Origin: Gadus chalcogrammus
Lineage: Eukaryota > Chordata > Actinopteri > Gadiformes > Gadidae
Assembly (NCBI RefSeq): GCF_026213295.1
Contig: NC_079418.1
Span: 4,785,887 to 4,849,886, forward strand
Direction of reading: 5' to 3'
DNA length: 64,000 nt
The position numbers were made by a program, and so were the translations under genes. The notes under the pieces are model-generated. The model worked only from the letters and a program-made list of their open reading frames with translations, did not search any database and was not told where the DNA came from. Shown in pieces: positions 47,130 to 58,512 of this stretch. How positions within the stretch are numbered: position 1 is the first letter of the stretch; every line of letters begins with the position of its first letter.

Positions 47130-47520
47130 TACGGTACGTACTCCGAAGTCTAGTGAAATGCGTGGCGTACACAGAAAGTCCATTCCCAGTAAACAGTCCT
47201 CAACAGTCCTTAATTAAGCGACCCAGACTGAGGGTCCCAGAGCCTACCACCTCCCTAGCATGGGAGACTTCCCTCCGGTAACTGTGGTTAGTTGAACATC
47301 GGTTGCTCATGTTTTGGTTCCGGCAGGCATGAGATCTGGGTGCAGGAGCGACGCAGTTGAGCCTGTAACCAGTAGGGATTTGGTCCATTGGCCATTAACC
47401 AACACAGGCACTCTACAGCAGTCGGCGGTGAGTGTGTAATGGGGAACAAGAGCATGGTTGACAGGGTAGTGAAACGCTTTTGCAACGGGTCGTGTGTCAT
47501 CGTCTTTGGGGAGCAATGGG
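47130..47520 (-). pseudogene. Gypsy-type retroelement protease fragment
   Basis: On the minus strand, two frames together resemble a retropepsin domain: VLVNGQW, then TGSTASLL, and later a DCLLGMDFL-like segment before the gap. The residue before TGS is Val where the active-site Asp is expected, and at least one frameshift separates the parts, so it cannot be an active protease. The assignment to an LTR element rests on this motif series alone. Confidence 0.5.
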
Positions 47521-47896
47521 TGGCCCGCGTCGCTATCCTTTACACCGAGCCCTGAGCATTTCGCGGCTCTTGCAGGGCTGAATCAGGCACTGTACAAAGG
47601 CACTGTGTGTGTGACTTCTTAGGTGGCATTTCCAGCAGACTTGGCTCTGTCGGTCGTCCGGCGACATCGCTTTGCGTTCGTAGCCCGTTGGGTACCGGGT
47701 AGGTCCAGGAGGCTGAATGGCTTGGGTTTTGGGTTACAGAGACCTGTCATGTTTTGGTTCCGTTTTACAGTTTTGTCCCTTCATGGCGAAGCAAGACACC
47801 TCCGCTGCGCGTCGGTGTCCTGTTCGCCCTGTCTGGGCTTATTTTCTCGATAATGATCGGCGTTCTATACATTATCCCTTACATATATATATATAT
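47521..47896. other. Probable remainder of the retroelement remnant
   Basis: No intact frame. The 14-base phrase 'catgttttggttcc' occurs at 47309 and again at 47748, suggesting internal duplication. A Cys-rich minus-strand stretch near 47610-47660 could be a decayed zinc knuckle, but the spacing is not canonical. A short (TA)n lies at 47884-47896. Confidence 0.3.
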
Positions 47897-48183
47897 TAGT
47901 GGTGGGCCGTTATCGGCGTTAACGCAAAACTATTTTCAAACACTTCCTTGTTCGGACCCATCACGTGACTGAACTAACCAATCAGAAGCTAGAATTAAGA
48001 CTGAGGTAAACGTGAGGGAATCAGAGAGGCAGATTCAACAGAATATCCTGTAAACATGTAATAAACACAGAATAAATATGTAAACATGTAAACATGTAAG
48101 TAATAATTGTGTGACATAAATATGTAAATGATTAACTGACTAAACATTGTAAGTACATTTCTAGCAAATTAACTCCAATATAA
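47897..48183. repeat. AT-rich transposon-like flank
   Basis: It begins 'attagtggtgggccgttatc', of the kind seen at ends of decayed hAT elements, and then has repeats of 'atatgtaaacatgtaa' around 48050-48130. There is no coding sequence. Confidence 0.35.
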
Positions 48184-48239
48184 ATGATATTAATTTATTC
48201 TACAACTTTCAAATATTTAACTTCTAAACCTTACATTAT

Positions 48240-48501
48240 TATGGATTATTCCACGGCCTTCTCAATGCGGGCTGAACAAACCATCCCAAGGTCAGAGAAT
48301 CCTCTACAATACTGGCGGGCACATGCTACACAGCGACCCGCACTGGCTGATACAGCCACAAAGTTTCTTTGCGCACCTTGTACATCGGTGGACAGTGAGA
48401 GACTGTTTAGTGCAGTGTTGAATGTCCTTGATGAGAAAAGGAACCGGTTGTCAGCCGAGATGGTGCAGATGTTGGTTTTCATAAAAAAAAACCTGCACTG
48501 A
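48240..48501 (+). pseudogene. hAT transposase C-terminal fragment
   Basis: The frame encodes the hAT dimerisation region: PLQYWRAH, then LADTATKFLCAP, SVDSERLFSAV, EKRNRLSAEMVQ and a final IKKNL before the stop. These are the conserved signatures of the hAT/ZBED C-terminal domain. The RNase-H-like catalytic part and zinc finger are absent, so this is a dead fragment. Confidence 0.85.
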
Positions 48502-48880
48502 ACTGAAGAAGTCAGTGCAGTAGATTAAGATGGAGGAAATAAGAAGCTCTATTACACTATTATTACACACCCACATTGTAAAAAATAAGAAGCTTACTTG
48601 AAAAAAGGGTGGAAACCCTTTTACTTTATGTTATGTTTACAAGTAATGCTTATGTTATGTTATGTTAACGTGAGAGAATAAAAGCTATTGAGCACAGCTT
48701 GGATGCCTGTCTATTTCTTAATGTACAGGAAATTAAATGTTGTTTGTCAACACAAAAAGTGATATCGGAAATCGGTATCGAAAAACCAGTATCGGAAAAT
48801 ATCGGGATCGGATCGGGAGCAACATGAAAATATCGGAATCGGATCGGGAGCTAAAAAATGAGATTGTGACATCTCTAGTT
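48502..48880. mobile_element. hAT element 3' end
   Basis: Follows the transposase fragment. It ends with repeated 'atcggatcgggag' phrases and 'gacatctctag', which resembles a hAT terminal inverted repeat. The opposite end of the element was not found. Confidence 0.5.
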
Positions 48881-48896
48881 AGTTCTAAACCTTAGA

Positions 48897-49401
48897 TTTT
48901 CAAAATATCTTGCAAACTTGAATCTTGTAGTGTGGCCAGTCTTCCGACGAGAGAAGGCCCGATTTCCTGGCTCTGCGATCGTATAGTGTGACATATTAAA
49001 TCGTGAAGGAATATCTGAGATTCGTGTAGTCTGAACCAGCTATAAACTGTGAGGGGCTGAGCGGGAGTTATTGGAAACTATGCAATATTCAATTAAACCC
49101 CCCTTTTTAGGCTTATATACAACAACCAGGGCGACCCGACATTACGTATTTTTGTGTGGTACTGCACGTAGAGAAAGGCAGGAGCTGTTGACAAAAGTCC
49201 ACAAAAGATTTAAGACGCCAAGCTCTGAGACTTTGCTGTTTAAGGAGTCTCGGAAGAGGCTACTTCGCCTACAGCTCTTCTAACGGTGAGTGGGCTAAGA
49301 ACGGAGGTTTGTGTGTGTGCGCAGTAAGTCAGCACCCGCCATGGTGTGTGTATATGTGCATGTGCGTGTGTGTTCGCGCAGTCAATCAGCACCCGCAATG
49401 G

Positions 49402-49433
<32 letters not shown>

Positions 49434-49716
49434 CAGTCAGCACCCGCCGTGGTGTGTGTGTGTTGTGTTGCGTGAAGTGTTTTAAGAGTGGTTGGCTGCT
49501 TTTTTAGGTGCGCACTACTGCCACAGCTCCAGCATAAGGACATTCTACACTGCCAAGCCGGTTCAGTCGAGGCTTGGCACGCCCAGCAATTTCACTGTCT
49601 TATCTCAAGTTTCCTGTGTAAAACCGAGGGGGTAAAATCCCCCGTTCGTCAGGGCGCGGGCTTTCTTGGTTCACTGGAGAAGGCGGGGCTGCACATGGAG
49701 TCTAGACCTCTTTAAA
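48897..49716 (+). repeat. ~800-bp cassette, copy 1 (TATA, exon, intron)
   Basis: Near-identical to 50209-51006. It holds a TATA box (cttatatac, ~49112), a donor CG|GTGAGT at 49286, an intron with a GT-rich ~60-bp minisatellite ('cagtcagtcagcacccgcc'), and an acceptor tttttag at 49507. No long reading frame is present. It may be a duplicated promoter and first exons of a non-coding gene, or a retroelement LTR. The ends lack a clear TG...CA. Confidence 0.6.
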
Positions 49717-50208
49717 ATAATTTGCATATTCCTGAATGTTTTTATTTTTTTTATGAATGAAGACACCAGCATGCAAGAATGAGTTCACGTCTGAGTGGAG
49801 GCTATAAACGCAATTAACTATTTGCAAGTGCTAAAACGCCAACATATTCTTTATTTTGCTGACCACTTTTTGGTAAAGCCTCGTAAGGGAAGTCCCTCTG
49901 CGTCTCTCTCGTAGATCGCACCAACTTTCAACATCTTTGTTTAATACGACTGCATCACCTTCTCTCACATGATCAGCAGCTCGCGGATTTCACTTCCTCT
50001 CCAGTTAGAACTGCTCATGATGATATCGCTGCATTGTCTCTGTGGAGACGGTGCAGCATCACCTCTACCCAACGTGATCAGGCATGACATTAACGTGATT
50101 AGGGCATACACTTGTTTATATGTACATCTTTTAAGAGTCATCTAGTGCTTGGTAGGCATATGACTAAGCCAACTGACGGGCCGGTGTCGCAGTTCCAGAT
50201 GATATTGT
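49717..50208. other. Spacer between the duplicated cassettes
   Basis: No gene, repeat or element recognised in this stretch. Confidence 0.4.
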
Positions 50209-51006
50209 TCAAAATATCTTGCAAACGTGAATCTTGTAGTGTGGCCAGTCTTCCGACAAGAGAAGGCCCGATTTCCTGGCTCTGCGATCGTATAGTGTGA
50301 CATATTAAATCGTGAAGGAATATCTGAGATTCGTGTAGTCTGAACCAGCTATAAACTGTGAGGGGCTGAGCGGGAGTTATTGGAAACTATGCAATATTAA
50401 ATTAAACCCCCCTTTTTAGGCTTATATACAACAACCAGGGTGACCCGACATTACGTATTTTTGTGTGGTACTGCACGTAGAGAAAGGCAGGAGCTGTTGA
50501 CAAAAGTCCACAAAAGATTTTAGACGCCAAGCTCTGAGACTTTGCTGTTTAAGGAGTCTCGGAAGAGGCTACTTCGCCTACAGCTCTTCTAACGGTGAGT
50601 GGGCAAAAAACGGAGGTTTGTGTGTGTGCGCTGTCAGTCAGCACCCGCCATGGTGTGTGTATATGTGCATTGTGCGTGTGTGTTCGTGCAGTTAATCAGC
50701 ACCCGCCATGGTTTGTGTGTGTGTGTGTGTGTGCAGTCAGTCAGCACCCGCCGTGGTGTGTGTGTGTTGTGTTGTGTGAAGTGTTTTAAGAGTGGTTGGC
50801 TGCTTTTTTAGGTGCGCACTACTGCCACATCTCCAGCATAAGGACATTCTACACTGCCAAGCCGGTTCAGTCGAGGCTTGGCACGCCCAGCAGTTTCACA
50901 GTCTTATCTCTAGTTTCCTGTGTAAAACCGAGGGGGTGAAATCCCCCGTTCGTCAGGGCGCGGGCTTTCTTGGTTCACTGGAGCAGGCGGGCTGCGCACG
51001 GAGTCT
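50209..51006 (+). repeat. ~800-bp cassette, copy 2
   Basis: Second copy of the TATA/exon/intron cassette. The TATA lies at ~50422, the donor at 50595 and the acceptor at 50811. The two copies are offset by ~1.31 kb and differ mainly in microsatellite length and scattered substitutions. Confidence 0.6.
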
Positions 51007-51364
51007 TTAAACAAGCATCCGTTCTTGAGGTGGTTCGTGAAACATCTAATCCAGTGGGAATTGCAGTTTATATTGTAAGTGGGCGGAATGGTAAATATAG
51101 TCATTGTTGCATTATACATTAAGTACCGCTTGTCGCCACACGAGTGCAGTGTCTACCCTTTAATGAGCGCCGTTCAGCGCAACTAACATTGAAATAAATG
51201 AAGTAGTGTTCTGATTGTATGCTGTATGTCAGATTTACATGATGATTGAATATGATTGATACGTTATCAGTTTTAATAACACAGCATATGATAACCATGA
51301 AAAAATACATATGATTAGATTTTACTGACAATGAAAGTTATTGGCAAATGGGTATCACAATGAA
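51007..51364. other. Unassigned AT-rich DNA
   Basis: I see no coding region, RNA gene or repeat unit here. Confidence 0.4.
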
Positions 51365-52156
51365 AATACATTGAAGTTGCTTTCTAAGGGCTGGAATAGA
51401 CTTCCTGCTAACAACGCAGCCCTAAAAGTCAAATCACACCAAATTATTTGGGCATCATCAGGATAGGGTCATAAGCCAAGTATGGTTTGGATGCATGAAG
51501 GCCTTGCAGAGATGTGAGCTCACTTCCTGTTTGACTTGCCCCTGAGGTCAAAGGTCACCAAATAGTTTGGATGTGCCCAGAATGATGTCATGAGTCTATG
51601 TACCAAGTTTGGCTATGATATGTTAAAGAAGTGCTGAGAATTGGCTTACTTCCTGTTTGGCTGCTTTGCCGTCAAGTTTGATTTGCTGTCACGGTCAAAC
51701 GGTTTTGACTTTCAGAAAGCTGTTTGACACATTTGTTCAACTTGGTTCATATATGCCAAGTTTCATGAAGATTGCACATAATTTGTGTCCTGTGGAAATG
51801 TACAACTGATTTTGACAACTTACAACATGGCGGCCAAGTTCTGATGTTGCCATGAGAAATAATTTATAAGCTATATGGGGCGGTCTGACAGTATCATCAG
51901 ACATTGAAAATAAGTTTGAAATGTACTCATGTGAAGAGAGAGGAGTTAAAACACACACTCTTCATTAATTATAGCGCCCCCTAGAGGTCAATGGTCACCA
52001 TATTAATTGAGTGTCCCCATGATGATGTTATGGGTCTATGTACCAAGTTTGGTTATGATATGTCAAAGGGTTGCGGAGAAATTGGCTTACTTCCTATTTG
52101 GCGGCTTCACGGTCGAATATGATTGGCTGTCGCGGATATTTCTGCAAGAAATAATA
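51365..52156. repeat. Fish interspersed repeat, left part
   Basis: Contains repeated phrases such as 'tctatgtaccaagtttgg', 'ggcttacttcctgtttggc' and 'gcgccccctagaggtca', in tandem-like copies near 51543, 51971 and (beyond the pogo insertion) 55485. The same repeat continues after 55372, so it was one piece before the insertion. Confidence 0.7.
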
Positions 52157-52158
52157 TA

Positions 52159-55100
52159 GGGGAGAGCCGGGTCGATTGAAACACGGGACAATTGAAACAC
52201 AGCGATTTCCTCGAAAACCACGCAATGCTTTCACGTCAAAATTCGTCACTACGTTCAGCAAGCAAGACTGACCAACCCCGGGAAATTTCGTGTAATGACG
52301 TGACACCGTTCAAATGTTATCCCGCAAACCTCTTTTTGAGAGCTGTAAGTAAAATCCTTCCTGCGGTAGTTTTTTTGTAATAAATAGTTGTATTTTTTGT
52401 TTCATGCTATAATAATATGACTATACAACAGATGAATTAGTACTTAAACCTGTGATAAAGTGTGCAGTGTCAGAGTTCTGAAGTTTAGAGGTAAAAAAGA
52501 TTTAAGCGTCAGTAGTCGCTGTCGGGATGATTGAAACACTTGTTTCAATCGTCCCGCACATCACCATGCGTAATTGCGCGCACATTGCACGATCAATACC
52601 TGTATGAATTACAGAATTAATAAATGTTTTGCAATGATTAACTACTGCTTTGAATTAATAACATATTTTGAATGAACAAAACGTGTTTATCACTTGCATC
52701 AACAGTTTACTGAGAGAAAAATGCCACACGTCAGAAGGAGAACCACCTCCCGTGGGCTAGTTCCTGCATGGAACAACATCATGTCGCGTTGTCACGCTAC
52801 CTCAAGGGGAGGGCAGAGGAGGGCAGTGAAGCCATTTATTTTGGGCTCACCCCTAATGAGGTCCGTGTTGTGAAAAGGGCTACATACATTTTTGGACAGG
52901 CACACATGTATGCTATGCACATAGTTTAATTAATAAATTTGAACAAATAACATAAACATAAACACACAAATGTACATCAACTTTTTACGACCCCGTGCAT
53001 TTCAGCTGCCCATTCCCTGCATCCTGGTCGAGGAAGGACTGGATCACCTCCTTCATGGAGCGCAGTAGCAGCCTCCCCCTTCGGCGTCCAGAGGCCACTA
53101 GCCAACAACGGTTGTCCAGCTTCAATCAAAACAATGTCAACTTGTTCTACCAAAATTGAAAGACGGTGCTGGACCGGCACCAGTTCCAGGCCAAGGATAT
53201 TTGGAACATTAATGAAACCGGTATTTAATATGAACTATATTAATATAAAACACAACTATAAACACATAACTACATTTATAAAAATAAACTATGCTCACAA
53301 CCATATAAATATGAAAAAAACGATATAAACGTAACTAGATATCTAAATAGAAACGATGCTAACAACTATATACATATAAAAACAACTATATACACATAAC
53401 TATATGTACACAAATATGCTCACACAACTATTTACAGGGGTCACCACTGTCCAGGTGCCAGACCGTGTCGTCGCCCAGATGGGGCAGAAGCAGGTCGGGT
53501 CAGTGACCTCAGCGGAGAGGTCCTTGAATGCAATGCGCAGGGCGACCTTGTTCCGCCATTCTTTATCTTCCCCCGTAAGCGGTTCGAAGACCACTTCCTG
53601 AGGGGTGGACCCGTTGGCTGTGCTGGCACCGCCAACCCAACTGGCTGGAGGAAGGAGCCAGACTTCCTCCTGTACCTGGCCCACTTCACCAGTCAAACCC
53701 GTGTCCAAGGAGTCGAAGCTGCTCCGCCTGCTGGACAATCACCCGTCCCACCTGTCAATTGCAGCAATCGATTACTGCAGAGCCAACGGCATAGTGCTGC
53801 TGTCATTCCCTCCCCACTGCACCCGCAGGTTGCAGCCAATGGACATTAGTGTCTTCAGCCCCCTAAAGGGGTACGTAAACAGTGCGCGGACAGGTGGATG
53901 AGGAGCCCCCAACATCTCGATTTATGATGTGCCCTCCATCGTTGCTGAAGCACAATAAGAGGCTGCAACAGTGAAGAACATCACATCCGGGTTCTCTAGT
54001 CCAGGGATCTGGCCTTTTAAACCCTCCGTGTTTGAGGAAAAGGACTTCACCGGATCCTATTCCACAGACCGTCCTCCTCCCCAGGCTTCAGGTGACGAGG
54101 TCAGCGCTTCTCCAGGTGCCACTTCAGGTAGGAACAGTTCATCAGAAGCAACAGAGTTCATAATACATAAGTAAATAGTCCCATAAGTCAAAGTTCATAA
54201 AACAAGTCCATAGGTTAGTGGATGGCAGAGAAGCTGCTAGACCACCAGGCTACAACTCTCACATCAGGGTATTTAACAAGGATCAGGAGGGTGAGGATAT
54301 AAACATTTTTTTATTTAAAAGTGTATTTTTTAAATGTGTCCTTTGGCAGGCATGGATGTACCTGGACGAGCTGCCGGGCCTGACGAAGCTGTCTGGCCTG
54401 AGGAAGATGCCCTCGAATTCAGCCTGGACATCGTCCGGTCTTACCCTAAAGCCGGGCCTAGAAAGATTACCAAGAGAAGAGGGAGAAAGGACATGCACAC
54501 TTAAAAACCGCTGGGTATAAGCTATAGGCTAGCCTTCTACACCCTTGCTCTTAGTCATGACACATGGCATGCCGATTTATCATTTTTTCCTGCCATTACC
54601 ATCAATCAGCTAGAGTGCAAGCTTAATCAAAGTTCTGCTTATTATATGATTTCAACATAATGTTCATGTCAATGTGCAGACTATTACACAATATTTATCA
54701 GATAAAATAAGTTTAGCCACTTACCTGTCCACAGAGACTCCGGATACTTCTGTGCACCGGGCTGTGCGTGTCGAAAAGAAATTAACCCTGTGCGGCGCTT
54801 GGATAAATTTCCGCTGTAACAGGTCTCATGATATCCTGTTGACCTGGTCGTTTTTGTTTAAAATAAATAAAAGGATGTTCAACTGTGTATCCTTAAACAT
54901 GACTTAGGACAGGGAAATAAGTACATTTAATGCAAATTTAGTCGTCCAAAAGAAGAAAGGTGAGTTTTAATCGAAATGTGCATCTTGACAATTACGCACG
55001 GGCCAGAAATATATTTTGACCTATTTATATTATGCGGAATTATGTGAAATTTTTGCAATGAAGGGTACACTAGTATGTTGTCTAGTATGTTGCATAAAAA

Positions 55101-55369
55101 CAAGAGTAAGGGCAAAAGATTATTTTTAAAATATGCTGTTTCATTCGTTCCGCATGTGTGTTTCAAACGTCCCGACTAGGCGGGGCGTTTGAAACAAATG
55201 TCAACTTACGTTCAAAGTTAAAAAACAGCTTGATCAACCAACATATGTATTAAATGTCACTTGTAACTAAGAGAACACACCTGTGAGTTGTTGATCACAT
55301 GTTAAAATTATTACCATCTTTGAAAAAGACGTTTAACTGAAAAGTGTTTCAATCTACCCGGCTCTCCCC
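52159..55369 (+). mobile_element. Pogo-type DNA transposon (degenerate, 3.2 kb)
   Basis: The first and last 26 bases are inverted repeats with one mismatch (beginning GGGGAGAGCCGGGT), flanked by TA on both sides (52157-52158, 55370-55371), the target duplication of the Tc1/mariner-pogo group. Five copies of a 15-bp subterminal motif, GGGACAATTGAAACA and relatives, lie at 52185, 52524, 52541, 55159 and 55182 in mixed orientation. They are probably transposase binding sites. The transposase inside is broken. The insertion splits a fish repeat. Confidence 0.85.
52721..54522 (+). pseudogene. Pogo transposase, broken in many frames
   Basis: Pieces appear in order. A basic N-terminal start lies at 52721. 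A segment near 53195-53220 reads DIWNINETG, where the first catalytic Asp would be expected but Asn is found. In 53605-53901 a frame holds LLDNHPSH and, 36 residues on, LQPMD, the second and third catalytic Asp motifs. GIWPFKPSVF lies near 54005-54035, and a basic PKAGPRK tail near 54440. Stops and frameshifts separate all parts, so no active enzyme is encoded. Confidence 0.75.
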
Positions 55370-55371
55370 TA

Positions 55372-55830
55372 CTAGCTATATGGGGAGATCTGATAGTATC
55401 ACCAGACATTGAAAATAAGTTTGAAATACACTCATGTGAAGAGAGAGGAGTTAAAACACATCTACATTAATAACAGCACCCCCTAGAGGTCAAAGGTCAC
55501 CAGATTAATTGGGTGTCCCCATGATGATGTCATGGGTCTATGTACCAAGGTTGGTTATGATATGTCAAAGGGCTGCTGAGATATTGGCTAACTTCCTGTT
55601 TGGCGACTTGGCGGTCAAATTTGATTGGCTGTAGCGGGCAAACGGTTTTGAATTTGAAAAATCGATTCGATGTTTTTTATCAAGCATGGCCTGAAGATCA
55701 TGTGTGCCGAGTTTCGAGATGTTTGGAGAACATTTGTGTTAGGAGATGCATTTTGAAGGTTTTTGACATAAACCAAGATGGCGGAAAATCCATCATGGCA
55801 CTGTCGAGTGTTGGCACCGCACGCACGGTG
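55372..55830. repeat. Fish interspersed repeat, right part
   Basis: Continuation of the repeat interrupted at 52157, with the same phrases ('gaaaataagtttgaaat', 'tctatgtaccaaggttgg'). Confidence 0.7.
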
Positions 55831-56219
55831 ATTTATAGGAACTGTTGCGTACGACACACACACCGCTCCGCAGAGGTGTGTTTTGTGTGTGTGTGTGTGT
55901 CTGGGTGTCGCACGCACGCTCCCCGGGACCAACCTAGGTCGAGACCCACTTGTTTCCGTGAATCGTCAGTTACACGGAGGCGCTCGGACCGGCTCGGCTC
56001 AGTCTTAACCCGGTCCGACCCAGGTCACTCTGTTAAGTCCCTTCACAACAGTTACTTTAATACGAATTCAGACTTATCCCCCCCCGTTTAGTGGGATCAA
56101 GGTCTCTCTCTTGGTTAATACGAAACAATGATGTATCTTTTTGCCTTGTGAATTAACAAAAAAACTCTTTTACGTCTCTGCCCTGTCACCCTCTATACAC
56201 GTCAGTCACAATCAACCAT
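55831..56219. other. Unassigned, with a short (GT)n
   Basis: Holds a GT microsatellite at ~55877-55900 and CpG-rich DNA with 'cggaccggctcggctcag'. No gene is recognised. It could be part of a retroelement LTR, but no ends are evident. Confidence 0.35.
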
Positions 56220-56385
56220 TGCTTGTATTTACTTTATCGTAAGATATATATAGGCACACAAGAAGTTATAAAGTAAGCAATTTACTTTATCGTAAGATAT
56301 ATGAGGTACACACAAATTTATAAAGTAAGCAATTTACTTTATCATAAGAATATATATAGGCACACCTATATATATATGGTGACCT
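56220..56385. repeat. ~60-bp tandem repeat
   Basis: Almost three units of 'tttactttatcgtaagatat' plus 'aggcacac' and 'ataaagtaagcaa'. Confidence 0.8.
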
Positions 56386-56880
56386 TGTTGACAGCATGGT
56401 GTCACAGCATGATTCTGGAGTGATTCTGGAACGGCTAGGTGCATCAATATAGTGAGTCCTATCGGGACACACATCAGCACAAAATGACGTCATAGGGTGC
56501 TTTGAACTCGGCTTGGACCAAGGCTTCCAATGATCCCTTGTTTGTGAATATTGGACGAATGGGTGGAAAGTTATGAAAGCATGTCCAACTTTGACCTGAT
56601 GGTGGCGCTATAGCTGATGAGCTAGCGACCTCACATTTGCTTCATGGGCTAATGGGAGTGTCCTGAACTAGTGTGCCAAATTTCACAACTTTTCACCAAG
56701 GCATTCTATGGGCTGCCATAGACTCCCATGGCAGGAAAATAATAAGAAAACGTACCAAAACAATAGGTTGTCTCGCAGCTTCGCTGCTTGACCCCCAACT
56801 ACAACTTACACCCCATACAGGCATGTCCCAACATGACCGCTCACTGCACCCCACCTTAGTTTGCCATCTGCTCCCTATAG
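56386..56880. repeat. Fish interspersed repeat ending in 'tctcgcagcttcgctgcttg'
   Basis: Contains 'ggtggcgctatagctgatg', 'gccatagactcccatggca' and 'tctcgcagcttcgctgcttg', phrases characteristic of a common teleost dispersed repeat. There is no coding capacity. Confidence 0.5.
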
Positions 56881-56885
56881 ACACA

Positions 56886-56940
56886 CTGAGCCACACACAC
56901 ACACACCCAAACACACACACATGCACACACACACACATGA
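56886..56940. repeat. (CA)n microsatellite
   Basis: An interrupted CA run; reading frames across it are meaningless. Confidence 0.85.
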
Positions 56941-57218
56941 CTACGGTCAACTTTCACCCATTGCTTTGATCACATCTTAGGCCCTTTCCCATTTCTTTGC
57001 TACATAGAAAATCTCAACCCTAGCCCTCGCTGTTGCGCGTTCACGCGCCGTGGAGTCACGTCCCAATACTGTTTAAATGTAGTTTAAGGGGTAGGGGGGA
57101 GGGCTAACATCCCCTCAAAATTGAGATTTTCGATGGGCCCCCTCAAAGCGCTTCAGTTCTGACTTGCTCCCACAATACCTTGCGAGAAAACGGAAAATCA
57201 AGAAATATCCTAGACAAG

Positions 57219-58308
57219 ATGGAGGACGAAAAGATGCGACAGGATTGGAAAAACACAAATGTAAGTATTTTCTCTGTAATTAACTAGTAATTATTTTATT
57301 AATTATACTCTGCAGCCCGGCCGCGGGCTTCGAAACTCGGCCGCGGACTCTCGGAAGTCTGTGGCCGATTTTCGCGGAAGATCGCGAAAGTCCCCGGCCG
57401 ACTTGCGCAGGCCGCCCGACCCCGGTTCTCGGCCGGGATGCATGCCCGATCAGGGGCTCTGCAGCCCGGCCATCGACCGGGCTGCAGACCGGGCTGCAGA
57501 CGGGGCTGCAGACCGGGCTCATACGACCGGGCTGGATATCATGTCGTATGATATCCAGATCTTCCATGTTCTAGTGACTCCAGGTTAAAAATAAACTTTA
57601 CTATACTAATATATTATATTAGATTAGATTATATTAGATTAGATTAGATTAGGCTTTATTGATCCTTTTGGGATGACTCCCTCAAGGAAATTGATTGTCC
57701 AGTAGCTTACAGAAAGAAACGCAACACAATATTAAATTATATACAATATAAGATAAACAATACACTCTAAGATAACTATAAAAAGTAAAATAAACAGTAA
57801 ACAATAATTATAATATAAGATAAGATAAACAATAAACTCTTAACTAACTAACTATAAAAAGTAAACAAAAAACAGTAAACAGTAAACAATAAACTCTTAG
57901 CTAATATAGAAAGTAATATTAGTAATATTATTAGTTATTCATTATTAATAATCTATAAGTAATATATACCTACTCATATATATATTATATTAGTAATATT
58001 CTATAAGTATTATTATACTAATATATTATATTATATTAGTAATATTACATGGTTAATCAATGTATTTTTTGGCAGTACTATATTGTGTACATAGCTATTA
58101 TATATTGTACCTAACATATGGCCATATCACCCAGTTCTGGCATATAATTTCTATTTCCTTCTTATTCGTTTTCTTTCAGGACTTCGTTGAGTCCACTGCC
58201 ACCAGCCCCCCCCCACCTCTCCCTCATGCTCCTCCACCCCAGGCACCTCTTCCACCACCCCAGACACCCCTTCCAAGAGGAGAGTGCCAGGGGGCAGGCG
58301 AGGCATGA
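57219..58308 (+). CDS. Possible small spliced gene
   Basis: Exon 1 (57219-57260) encodes 14 residues from ATG GAG GAC and ends at a strong donor, AAAT|GTAAGT. Exon 2 (58180-58308) follows 'gttttctttcag', keeps phase 0, and encodes 42 residues rich in Pro before a TGA. An AATAAA lies at 58507. The product would be only 56 residues, starting MEDEKMRQDW. I recognise no domain. It may be a remnant of a transposon accessory gene, or chance splice sites. The intron contains the CpG-rich repeat and palindrome below. Confidence 0.3.
57313..57558. repeat. CpG-rich segment with 12-bp tandem repeat and perfect palindrome
   Basis: Four tandem copies of a 12-bp unit (gaccgggctgca and variants) lie at ~57476-57520. 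At 57532-57558, CTGGATATCAT and ATGATATCCAG form a perfect 11-bp inverted repeat around GTCGT. The GC content contrasts sharply with the AT-rich DNA on both sides. Confidence 0.7.
57597..58060. repeat. AT-rich simple-repeat region
   Basis: Composed of 'attagattag' repeats, degenerate 'aagataaacaataaact' repeats and (TA)-rich stretches. Nothing else is seen. Confidence 0.75.
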
Positions 58309-58375
58309 GGAGAGCGAGGCAAAGTTGGCGAAATGGTGGAGAAGATGTGATTCTCCACCATTCTCTCAAAAACTG

Positions 58376-58378
<3 letters not shown>

Positions 58379-58448
<70 letters not shown>
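58379..58448. repeat. (GT)n microsatellite
   Basis: About 35 uninterrupted GT units. Confidence 0.95.
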
Positions 58449-58450
<2 letters not shown>

Positions 58451-58512
58451 TTTTAGGTGTGTGTTTGTGTGTATTTTTAGATGTGTGGTTCAGTGTTTCT
58501 TATTTAAATAAA

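Noticed and set aside
48897..51006. Duplicated cassettes as the two LTRs of one retrotransposon
   Set aside because: The sequence between them (~490 bp) has no coding capacity, primer-binding site or polypurine tract that I can see, and the copies do not begin with TG or end with CA.
58060..58456. Cys-Val runs encoded across the (GT)n repeat
   Set aside because: Frames through dinucleotide repeats are artefacts of the repeat.
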